Of a stretch of DNA of 50,132 bases, positions 25,632 to 32,879 are shown in pieces. The notes beneath the pieces were generated by a model. That model saw only the letters and a list, made by a program, of their open reading frames with translations. It did not search any database and was not told the origin of the DNA. A program made the position numbers and the translations under genes. Positions within the stretch are counted from its first letter, which is position 1. Each line of letters starts with the position of its first letter. This stretch comes from Thermincola ferriacetica (GTDB lineage Bacteria; Bacillota; Thermincolia; Thermincolales; Thermincolaceae), in assembly GCF_001263415.1 (NCBI RefSeq), contig NZ_LGTE01000023.1, positions 1 to 50,132 of the forward strand. Direction: 5' to 3'.

Positions 25632-26037
25632 ACAACACAATTTCTGGGGAGCTTTCCCGCAGGTATGTTATTGGAGAACCCAGGCTGTTCCTATAGGCAT
25701 AGGATTATGGGGAACAGCCTGGGTTTTTCTATTGGGGTTATAATTATAACCCTGATATTAGGGAGAGGGTTAAAAAAATACCCCAAAATTTCAGAAAAAG
25801 GGTGATGATTTTCGTCGAAATTTTGGTATATAATAGCAATTACAAGAAAGGTACGGATACAAACAAACGTATCAAAAATTAACAAGCTATTTTTTCTGTC
25901 AATATTTAGGGGTTTTATTTTACGCCTTTAATTATATAATTACGCTATAATTTTACAAAAAATTAAATCAAGAAAGGTGGGATGCTCAATAAGCATATTT
26001 AATTAAAAATGCTAAACACAGAAAGGAGCAAATTAAG
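25632..26037. other. AT-rich gap with terminator, palindrome and promoters
   Basis: The gap begins with the terminator at 25677-25729. An 18-bp perfect palindrome (GGGTTATAATTATAACCC, 25735-25752) follows and has TATAAT on both strands. A further TATAAT lies at 25829-25834 and a CTATAAT near 25948, each without a clear -35 box. Base composition turns markedly AT-rich from here to about 28.1 kb. Confidence 0.55.
25677..25729 (+). terminator. Strong terminator after the GAF-LuxR gene
   Basis: AACCCAGGCTGTTCC (25677-25691) pairs perfectly with GGAACAGCCTGGGTT (25711-25725), then TTTCT. Confidence 0.92.
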
Positions 26038-26820
26038 ATGAGGAAATTTATTTCATTGTTACTTATTACACTATTGGTATTTAGCTTGGTACCAGTTAGT
26101 TTGGCAGCCAATTCTCAAACATCAAAAACTATTTATCAAGCGGAAGAAATCACAGATATAAATGAATTATACAATCGTGCATTAAATGGCAAAACTGATA
26201 AAATTACTTATCCAAAAGCTAAACTAAAAAATAAAGAGGGAAAACCGTTAAATGTTAAAGTGTATTCGACCACTCAACTGTTGAAAATTGAGAAATTAAA
26301 AGATGGGAAGGAAAAAAAGAGTTATGTAACAACGACTTTTGCAGTAGTAGACGAAATTGAACTTTCTTCCGAAAAGAAATCCTCGAATAGTCGTGTAAAG
26401 AATAGATATTTTTTAAACGATTATAAGTATGTTGAAAAATGGGATCCATCAAAAGGTGTAAAAGCCTACCAAACAGTATATTGGACGGTTACATCTATCG
26501 GTGATGACGATTATTATGATATGTATAAAGTTAAAGGCGGTTGGACGGTTTCTTCGTCGTATTCCGTACAAAATTGTAAAGTTAACATTGGTCAAAATGG
26601 TTTTTATAATGGTGGCTATACTATATCTCAAGCCTTGACAAAGTACAATGTTCTTATAATATATGATTACAATGTACCTCCAGAATGGAAACCTATATCA
26701 AAAGGAATGGTAGGAGCTAATTCTTATGGCTCGGTTAGAAAAGGAACGTCATCAACAACATACGATTTATGGTTGGAAAATTTCATAATTAATGATTATA
26801 GTGTAGAATTTCCAAGATAA
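26038..26820 (+). CDS. Secreted protein of unknown function
   Basis: I do not recognise the family. The 260-residue protein has a clear signal peptide (MRKFISLLLITLLVFSLVPV, cleavage likely after SLA near residue 23). The mature part is polar, lysine- and tyrosine-rich and beta-strand-like (YDMYKVKGGWTVSSSYSVQN, YVEKWDPSKGVKAYQTVYWT). No cysteine pair, anchor or repeat is seen apart from one cysteine. AGAAAGGAGC precedes the ATG. The gene is much more AT-rich than the housekeeping genes, consistent with acquisition from elsewhere. A bidirectional terminator separates it from the convergent lipoprotein gene. Confidence 0.7.
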   Translation: MRKFISLLLITLLVFSLVPVSLAANSQTSKTIYQAEEITDINELYNRALNGKTDKITYPKAKLKNKEGKPLNVKVYSTTQLLKIEKLKDGKEKKSYVTTTFAVVDEIELSSEKKSSNSRVKNRYFLNDYKYVEKWDPSKGVKAYQTVYWTVTSIGDDDYYDMYKVKGGWTVSSSYSVQNCKVNIGQNGFYNGGYTISQALTKYNVLIIYDYNVPPEWKPISKGMVGANSYGSVRKGTSSTTYDLWLENFIINDYSVEFPR

Positions 26821-26873
26821 ATCGGGAGTGTAAAAGAATTTGTACTTCTAACCTTTCCACCGATGAATCGATT

Positions 26874-26912
26874 AAAAGAGTAGGCCAGTTTTAATAACGG
26901 CCTACTCTTTTT
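26874..26912. terminator. Bidirectional terminator
   Basis: AAAAGAGTAGGCC (26874-26886) pairs perfectly with GGCCTACTCTTTT (26899-26911). Both flanks give T-runs on their own strand, so it can end both convergent genes. The loop contains the stop codon of the minus-strand gene. Confidence 0.9.
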
Positions 26913-27310
26913 GAAGTTAGTCTTATCGATTCTTTTTTACCTTCCCACTCAATACTAACGTCAAAGATTTCATTGTTGCTTGGCATTTTGGCCCCTGACG
27001 TACTAGTGCTTTCAATTTTAAAATCTTTACCTAGTGTAATTTCTCCGAAAGCAAAGGGCGGTAATATCTTATTATTAACAATTGAGCTAAATTGGAATTT
27101 GACTTTTGTTTTATCACTAATATTACTATTTTTGTAATTTAATGTATAAGTTTCGTAGGTCTCATTGCCGGACAGTTTATAACTCAAAGTAACTTCCCAA
27201 TTCTCACTCTCGCCCTCAAAAGTGATTTCATTGGTTACTTTATCATTACATCCGGCAATAATTAACAAAAGGATTAATATCAGAGTATTCAAAGTATAAT
27301 TAAATTTTAT
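26891..27310 (-). CDS. Small lipoprotein of unknown function, possible AUA start
   Basis: The family is not recognised. The TTG start at 27292 would give 133 residues beginning straight with hydrophobic sequence and the lipobox IIAGC, without the usual basic residue, and its ribosome site would be 23 bases away. Six codons upstream an ATA (27310-27308) stands 5 bases after GGGGGAG and would give the normal leader (M)KFNYTLNTLILILLL. I therefore give the longer form, with AUA as a possible rare start. The mature protein is about 120 residues, beta-strand-rich and polar (WEVTLSYKLSGNETYETYTL), and may be an extracellular Ig-like or DUF domain. AT-rich like its neighbours. Confidence 0.55.
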   Translation of the reverse strand: MKFNYTLNTLILILLLIIAGCNDKVTNEITFEGESENWEVTLSYKLSGNETYETYTLNYKNSNISDKTKVKFQFSSIVNNKILPPFAFGEITLGKDFKIESTSTSGAKMPSNNEIFDVSIEWEGKKESIRLTSKRVGRY

Positions 27311-27562
27311 ATTAACTCCCCCTTTTTTTAAATTATCTATATTATAACATTAAAGGAATTAAAATACAAAGATTAATAATCTTAAAGTCATGTTAATTTG
27401 TTGTAGGATATACTTATGAGCTCCTTTTCTAAAATGGTTTGAATGGATACCCGTACCCCGCACACAAATGGCGCTCTGGAATTATCAGTAACAGCAACAG
27501 CAAAGTCCGAACCGGCATTCTTCTTTGGAGTAAAAAACTTATGAAAAAACAGAGGTGACTAC

Positions 27563-27976
27563 GTGAAACAACGGTGGTTATTTGGAATAATCATTTTTAT
27601 GTCGCTTTCTTTTTTAATTGGCTGCATTGCAAATCAAGATGATGTCCAGGTTGCTAAAATATCACATAACAAAATTATAAAATTATCTGACAAAAGTTCC
27701 AGAGAAGCATTAACCATTCTAGAGAAAGCTATTAAAGATTTGAGTTTGACAAATGAAAAATATACATATAATGAAGTTATTCGGGGCGGTTACGAAGGTT
27801 TTATATATACTTACAGCAAGGCTAAAGAAATAAAAGTAAAGTCAAAAACTATTAAAGGGAATCTTTGGCTCTTAATTTTAGAAAAAAAACTCATAGTATT
27901 TAACGACGGGCAATTTGTAATTGCTTTAAAGGTAAAGGAATTCAATAAAGAAGAAATAAAAAATTTACTTAAGTAA
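27563..27976 (+). CDS. Small lipoprotein of unknown function
   Basis: The family is not recognised. The 137-residue protein starts with MKQRWLFGIIIFMSLSF and a lipobox LIGC with cysteine 21. The mature part is rich in lysine and isoleucine, with helix (SREALTILEKAIKDLSL) and then strands (GNLWLLILEKKLIVF). The GTG start at 27563 follows AGAGGTGACTAC. AT-rich, in the same accessory block as the previous two secreted proteins. The 270 bp before it hold a more GC-rich stretch (about 27431-27545) that I cannot explain. Confidence 0.6.
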   Translation: MKQRWLFGIIIFMSLSFLIGCIANQDDVQVAKISHNKIIKLSDKSSREALTILEKAIKDLSLTNEKYTYNEVIRGGYEGFIYTYSKAKEIKVKSKTIKGNLWLLILEKKLIVFNDGQFVIALKVKEFNKEEIKNLLK

Positions 27977-28126
27977 TAACTGATCTTTTTTTTGGCTGTT
28001 TGTTGTATGAGCATTTTGCATAATAATTAGCCTTAGTAAATTAAAGAAAAATAGAAGGGACTTTACCCCTATCGTGGAGAAGTTTTTAAGTGACGAACCA
28101 GAAAATACCGTTAGGAGAATATTATT

Positions 28127-28615
28127 ATGAAAAGAATGCCCATTATTATTCTAGTTGTCATTTTTGTACTTATAGTGGCTACAGCAGCCTTTTCTATTTC
28201 AAAAGGTAAAAGTACGGCGGACTATATCAATGAGGCTAAGGGTATGCCTGATGCTAATAAAATTGTTCTTGTAGTAAACGGTAACGAAATAACAAAAGCA
28301 GAGTATATGATTACTCTAAAAATGCAGGAAGACCTTACTGCCAGTTTGAAGACAGAAAAAGAAAATATAGCATTGAATGCTCCTGAAGGTCCGGAAAAAG
28401 AAAAGGTCCTTGCCAATATCGATAAAAAACTGGTTGCCGGAGAAGAAAAAAGAGCATTATCTTATTTTTTGACGGAATACGCACTGTTTACAGAAGCAAA
28501 GAAACTCGGTATTGAGGTATCCGAACAAAAAGCAAAAGACTATGCTAAACAAACTAAAAATCACCCTCAATTTTACCGCCGGGGTGATGAATCTAATCGG
28601 CCTGATGTTATATAA
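28127..28615 (+). CDS. Short SurA/PrsA-like N-terminal chaperone domain protein
   Basis: This 162-residue protein has an N-terminal membrane segment (IIILVVIFVLIVATAAF). The following helical part has VVNGNEITKAEYMITLKMQE and EYALFTEAKKLGIEVSEQ, the pattern of the N-terminal domain of SurA/PrsA-type peptidyl-prolyl isomerases. The isomerase domain and the second chaperone half are absent: the frame ends soon after the first helical domain, with NHPQFYRRGDESNRPDVI. It may be a shortened gene or a stand-alone chaperone-like protein. The start is weakly marked (AGGAG 14 bases before the ATG). Confidence 0.55.
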   Translation: MKRMPIIILVVIFVLIVATAAFSISKGKSTADYINEAKGMPDANKIVLVVNGNEITKAEYMITLKMQEDLTASLKTEKENIALNAPEGPEKEKVLANIDKKLVAGEEKRALSYFLTEYALFTEAKKLGIEVSEQKAKDYAKQTKNHPQFYRRGDESNRPDVI

Positions 28616-28741
28616 TTATAAGTATAGGTTTTAACATAGTTTACCGGCCGGTAGTTTCAGAAAATTGCAAAAAATACCGCGACGGTTGAAAGGGGGGAGA
28701 CATTTAAGTTTTTACCAATACCAAACGGAGGTGTAAAGATT

Positions 28742-30940
28742 ATGCCACGCAAGATAACCCGAAAATTAATATCACTTGCCATTCTTGGCGCAATGCTGAT
28801 GACCTTTGTTCCCTCAGCCTGGGCGCAAGGGGAAGGGGCGAAAATAACACGGGAAGAAGCCATGAAAATCGCCCGGGATACTTTTGGCATACCCGAGGGT
28901 CTGAAAAACGTGGACATAAGCTACCGGGAAGAAAGCTATTTCGGTAACCGGAAGATATGGGAATTCAACTGGAATATGTCAATACTGAACCGGTACCGCC
29001 ATATCAGTGTGTCGATAGATGCCGACACGGGAGAAATAATTCAGTACTCGGAAAATGAAGACTGGTCTAATGCCAAAAAACCGGCCAAGTATAAAACCAG
29101 GGAAGAATGCCGGCAAATAGCTGAGGCTATGCTGCAGCGCCTGGCGCCGGAAAAGTTCAAACAAAGCCGACCGGTGGAACAGCCTTACCCGGAATATGAT
29201 TACTACGGCGGTTTTAGAACATACAGTTTTACTTACGTTCGCATGGTGAACGGGATTCCATTTTCGGATAATACCCTTACTGTGAACGTTAATGCCGGAA
29301 CGGGCAAAGTAATCCACTATTACTCCAATTGGGATAACAGTGTGGAGTTTCCCAGACCGGACGGAGTTATTACGGCGGAGCAGGCAGAGCGGATATTCCG
29401 CGAACAGATCGGCTTAAGGCTTGCTTACGTACGGCCTTACGGGCCGTATCCTCCGGGCCCGGTAAATGCCGGGAAACCGGTGCAGTTATACTATACTGTT
29501 GAGGATTTCATGGGGGGCGGGAGCTATATTGATGCGTTCAGCGGCAAGTTAATAGACGGGTTCGGCAAAGAAGTCAAGGTGCCGGAAAAAGTGTACCTGC
29601 CTGTCAAAGAAGAACCGCCTGCCGCCAACCAACCGGGAAAAACCCTGACCTTGGAAGAAGCCAGGGCCAAAGCCGGGGAATATGTGGATATTCCCAGCGA
29701 TTATACAGTGCAAAACAGCCGGTATGCAGAAGGCTGGTACCCCGGTTCCGCCAAAACCTGGGAGTTTCAGTTCGGTCCCAGTGATTACCGGGGCGGGGAG
29801 AACATCAGTGTAACAATAAATGCCCAAACAGGGGAATTGATAAATTATCACAGATGGGAAGAGATTTGGGGCGAACAGGAAGAAAAACCGGTCAATTATG
29901 ATTATAACAGGTGCAAGCAGATTGCCCTGGCTTACCTGAAAAAAGTTGCCCCGCAAAAGGCCGAACAAGTTTATTTGCAGGAATTCCCCCGGCAGGACTA
30001 TTATTACGTCAACGGTAAAGAAGTAAAATCTCCTGCCTACAGTTTTAACTTTGTTCGCGTGGTAAACGGCGTTCCATTTAATATGAACAATATTAGTATA
30101 TCAGTAAATAACAATACAGGAAAAGTGCGGGCATACTGGTCCAACTGGGATGAAAATCAGACCTTTGCCTCCCGCGACGGGATAATTACTGAAAAAGAAG
30201 CCGTTGAGAGTTTACTGGCTTTAGAGAAGCCCACATTGAAATATACCCGCAAGGCATCGGAAGACGGCAGACCGGCAAAAGAGGTCATGTTAGTTTATAC
30301 TTTATATAATCAGGTGCCCAAGATGGTTAACGCCAGGACAGGCGAAGTGGAAAATGTCTATAATTACGGTGTTCCTGTGGAATTAAAAGACATCGACGGC
30401 CATTGGGCGGAAAGAGAAATCCGGATTTTGGCCGCCTGGGGCGTGGTCAGCGGCAATAAAGAGAAGAAATTCAACCCGGACAGGACCATTACCAGAGCAG
30501 AATTCATCAGCATGCTGGCGGCGGCCAAGGGCCTGGAGCCCGGTAGTGAGGAGGCCCCGGTGTTTATTGATGTGCCCAAAACCGCCTGGTACTTTAACGC
30601 TGTGCAAGCTGCGGCCAGGGCCGGTCTGCTCAAAGGTTCCGGCAAGAAATTCAATCCCAATCAACCTATTTCCAGGCAGGAAATGGTAGTTATGTTAATG
30701 AACGCGGCCAACAGCGGCGGAACTTTCCTGCAGGAAGACCTAACCGATGTGTTGCAGGCGGAATTTAAGGATGCGGACAAAATTGCCGGGTGGGCCAAAA
30801 ATGCTGTGGCTCAGGCCCTACAGATGGGTATATTGACAGGGCAAAACGGTTACATAAAACCAACTAATCCGGCTACCAGAGCGGAAGCGGCTGTGCTGCT
30901 GGCCCGGACCCTGCAGGTTAGCGCCGGTTTGGGATATTAA
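28742..30940 (+). CDS. YcdB/YcdC-repeat surface protein with three SLH domains
   Basis: This 732-residue exported protein has a signal peptide (RKLISLAILGAMLMTFVPSAWA, cleavage about residue 28). Two long repeats follow, about 33-290 and 300-540. Each has a YcdB-like pattern: an N-terminal EEA..(K)A...(F/Y)..IP helix, WEFNW or WEFQF, VSIDADTGEI or VTINAQTGEL, and VNGIPFSDN or VNGVPFNMN with a second NTGKV turn. The C-terminus has three SLH domains (about 547-605, 609-672, 680-732; DIDGHWAEREIRILAAWGVV is typical), which bind pyruvylated cell-wall polymer. YcdB domains resemble PepSY/peptidase propeptide folds. The ATG follows ACGGAGGTG. A terminator follows the gene. Confidence 0.88.
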   Translation: MPRKITRKLISLAILGAMLMTFVPSAWAQGEGAKITREEAMKIARDTFGIPEGLKNVDISYREESYFGNRKIWEFNWNMSILNRYRHISVSIDADTGEIIQYSENEDWSNAKKPAKYKTREECRQIAEAMLQRLAPEKFKQSRPVEQPYPEYDYYGGFRTYSFTYVRMVNGIPFSDNTLTVNVNAGTGKVIHYYSNWDNSVEFPRPDGVITAEQAERIFREQIGLRLAYVRPYGPYPPGPVNAGKPVQLYYTVEDFMGGGSYIDAFSGKLIDGFGKEVKVPEKVYLPVKEEPPAANQPGKTLTLEEARAKAGEYVDIPSDYTVQNSRYAEGWYPGSAKTWEFQFGPSDYRGGENISVTINAQTGELINYHRWEEIWGEQEEKPVNYDYNRCKQIALAYLKKVAPQKAEQVYLQEFPRQDYYYVNGKEVKSPAYSFNFVRVVNGVPFNMNNISISVNNNTGKVRAYWSNWDENQTFASRDGIITEKEAVESLLALEKPTLKYTRKASEDGRPAKEVMLVYTLYNQVPKMVNARTGEVENVYNYGVPVELKDIDGHWAEREIRILAAWGVVSGNKEKKFNPDRTITRAEFISMLAAAKGLEPGSEEAPVFIDVPKTAWYFNAVQAAARAGLLKGSGKKFNPNQPISRQEMVVMLMNAANSGGTFLQEDLTDVLQAEFKDADKIAGWAKNAVAQALQMGILTGQNGYIKPTNPATRAEAAVLLARTLQVSAGLGY

Positions 30941-30973
30941 CAGGAATTTTGATATTGATTTAAACCTTCACTG

Positions 30974-31010
30974 GGAAGAACCTGCTGCTGAAAAGCGCAG
31001 GTTCTTTTTG
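30974..31010 (+). terminator. Terminator after the SLH protein gene
   Basis: AAGAACCTGC (30976-30985) pairs with GCAGGTTCTT (30997-31006), followed by TTTTT through 31009. It nearly equals the terminator at 23036-23070, including the loop. Confidence 0.88.
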
Positions 31011-31027
31011 ATGCTTTTTTAGCTGGA

Positions 31028-31240
31028 ATGGCCAATGTTTTTGATTCCCTTACCGATAAGAGCAAGTTTTCTGCCGGAGCCAACAGTGATTTGGTGTGGT
31101 TGACGGCCCTGGTGGAAGGGGCGGCCCCTGAAGTTAATTTAGTTGGTGTTAAAGTGCTGGATATAGCGGCCTTAGGTAAGCTGATGTTCCATGCTCAAAC
31201 CGACAAAAGTGAATTTTTTATTATTAACTCGATTTTGTAA
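31028..31240 (+). pseudogene. Decayed partial copy of the GAF-LuxR gene
   Basis: Bases 31028-31069 match 24882-24922 with few changes (VFDSLTDKSK), and bases 31067-31116 match 25186-25235 (SAGANSDLVWLTALVE against SAGADSDLVQLTALVE). The roughly 260 bases between these segments in the intact gene are missing. The rest of the 70-codon frame is unrelated. There is no ribosome site. It is a remnant of a paralogue or of a local duplication. Confidence 0.85.
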
Positions 31241-31354
31241 AAAAATAAACTGATAGTTAATATTGCCAAAAAAACAAGTAACTGATATTATATAAGTAAG
31301 TAATCACTAACTGTCGCCTTTATAGGGTTAAGTTTTCCAAAAGGAGGGTGAATT

Positions 31355-31960
31355 ATGTCGAAGCAGCCTACTGAAATTCGCAAGAAGCAGATTATCAAAG
31401 CGACTCTTGGGATTATAGCAGAAAAAGGCGTGAGCGGGCTGACTACGGCAGAAGTGGCCAGGCGGGTAGGCTTTTCTGAAGCTGCTCTGTTCCGGCATTT
31501 CCCCAATAAGCTACAAATAATCAAGGCTACTATGGTTGATGTTCATGAATCCCTTCTAAATGGCATCCAGACGATTATATCCCAAAATACCGGCCCATTA
31601 AACAAGCTTGAGGAAATTCTCAAGTTCCAATTGACCTTTATTGAGGAAAATAAGGGGTTGCCCAGGATTTTGTTTTCTGATGAGCTACACCTTGGAGATA
31701 GGGAACTCCGGCAAACGATAATGAAGCGTCATGAAAAATATTTGGAAACCATTATGTCTGTTATTGCCGAAGGCGTTGCACTGGGTATTTTCAGAGGTGA
31801 CCTGGATATTAAGATGGGGGCCAAAACCTTTTTTGGATTAATTCAGACTTCTATATTTACATCATTCATGACAGATTTTGACGTAAGCCTGTTGCAACAG
31901 TTTGAACCCATGGCCAGGTTTTTACGGCAGTGTTTTATTGGGCGTAATTATTGTGCATAA
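31355..31960 (+). CDS. TetR family regulator
   Basis: This 201-residue protein has the TetR HTH at residues about 8-55: QIIKATLGIIAEKGVSGLTT, then VARRVGFSEAALFRHFPNK. The C-terminal ligand and dimer domain is divergent. AAAAGGAGGG precedes the ATG. It lies directly before the remains of an RND efflux operon on the same strand, which was probably its regulon. It may still act as an orphan repressor. No clear operator palindrome was found in the short gap upstream. Confidence 0.88.
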   Translation: MSKQPTEIRKKQIIKATLGIIAEKGVSGLTTAEVARRVGFSEAALFRHFPNKLQIIKATMVDVHESLLNGIQTIISQNTGPLNKLEEILKFQLTFIEENKGLPRILFSDELHLGDRELRQTIMKRHEKYLETIMSVIAEGVALGIFRGDLDIKMGAKTFFGLIQTSIFTSFMTDFDVSLLQQFEPMARFLRQCFIGRNYCA

Positions 31961-32057
31961 TTTTTTTTGCTCATCATGTTAGTGAGGACTTATTAACATA
32001 AAACACTTTTAAGACGGGAAATACCAATAGAAAATTTGTTTGGAGGTAGCGGTCCAT

Positions 32058-32417
32058 ATGAAAACAAGCATAAAAAAATATCTGGCAGCGAGTATTATTA
32101 TCCTGGTTCTCCTGGGAATTTTTACGGGCATCAAAATTAAACAGTTAAAAAAAGTGCCTGAAGTACAGACTGATGCCGGTTACCCGGTAGAAACCATAAC
32201 AGCCAAAACGGGAGCTATTTCTGAAGGGATTTCATATGTCGGAACGGTTGAGCCGGGGATGGAAGTTGACTTGGCTGACCAAGTCCAATCCCGGGTTAGC
32301 AGGGTTCCTGGAGCCGTTAACCTTTACAAAAGCTGGTCCTTGAACAGCCCGGAAATACATGTAAGAGTCAATGAAAAACGGGCAGCCGAGTTAGGGCTTG
32401 GACATTTAGCCATGTGA
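32058..32417 (+). pseudogene. RND efflux relic: adaptor N-terminus joined to pump fragment
   Basis: Residues 1-70 read as the start of an RND periplasmic adaptor (membrane helix YLAASIIILVLLGIFTGI, then VETITAKTGAISEGISYVGT). From about residue 77 the frame turns into a piece of an RND pump (SWSLNSPEIHVRVNEKRAAE then LGLGHLA, as in the porter domain). The rest of the adaptor and the first part of the pump are missing. TGGAGG lies 11 bases before ATG 32058. A large deletion has fused two neighbouring genes. Confidence 0.8.
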
Positions 32418-32768
32418 CAGATGATATAAGTAATGAACTCGCCAGAATACCGGTACCTGACGGGTATTCAATAATTATAACCGGTGAACAGACAGACCTG
32501 CAGGAGTCTATGAGGGATTTGCTGTATTCTCTGGCCCTGGCCATTTTGGCTGTATACCTGCTTCTGGTTTCCCACACTGGCTACCGGTATGGCCTTGGGT
32601 TCGGAACGTTTTGCCCCTTTGGCTACGGCTGTGATCGGAGGGATTTTAACTGCTACGTTGTTAACTATGGTCATAGTACCTGTGGTCTATACCATTTTTG
32701 ATGATGCTGCTTCTTTATTTGGAAAAGGCAGAGTTGACAGTAGTTTGGAGGGGATATTTCCATCCTGA
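32412..32768 (+). pseudogene. RND efflux relic: pump C-terminal fragments
   Basis: In another frame from 32412 the text continues as RND pump (VTDDISNELARIPVPDGYSI, QESMRDLLYSLALAILAVYL). Near 32570 the frame changes again and gives the end of the pump: TGMALGSERFAPLATAVIGG, then ILTATLLTMVIVPVVYTIFD, stopping at 32766-32768. The long segment normally between these parts is deleted. With the preceding relic this is one decayed adaptor-pump operon. Confidence 0.8.
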
Positions 32769-32879
32769 TAAAACAGAATTTAAAATTGCTTTGGTAAATA
32801 AAAGGAAAACATAGAAAAATGTCGAATTATACAATTTATTAAGACATAGTGTTGAATATTATAGGGTGATTTTTACAAA

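Noticed and set aside
32820-32826. Spo0A box TGTCGAA before the spermidine-synthase-like gene
   Set aside because: A single 7-mer is expected several times by chance in 50 kb on both strands, and no promoter context was found.
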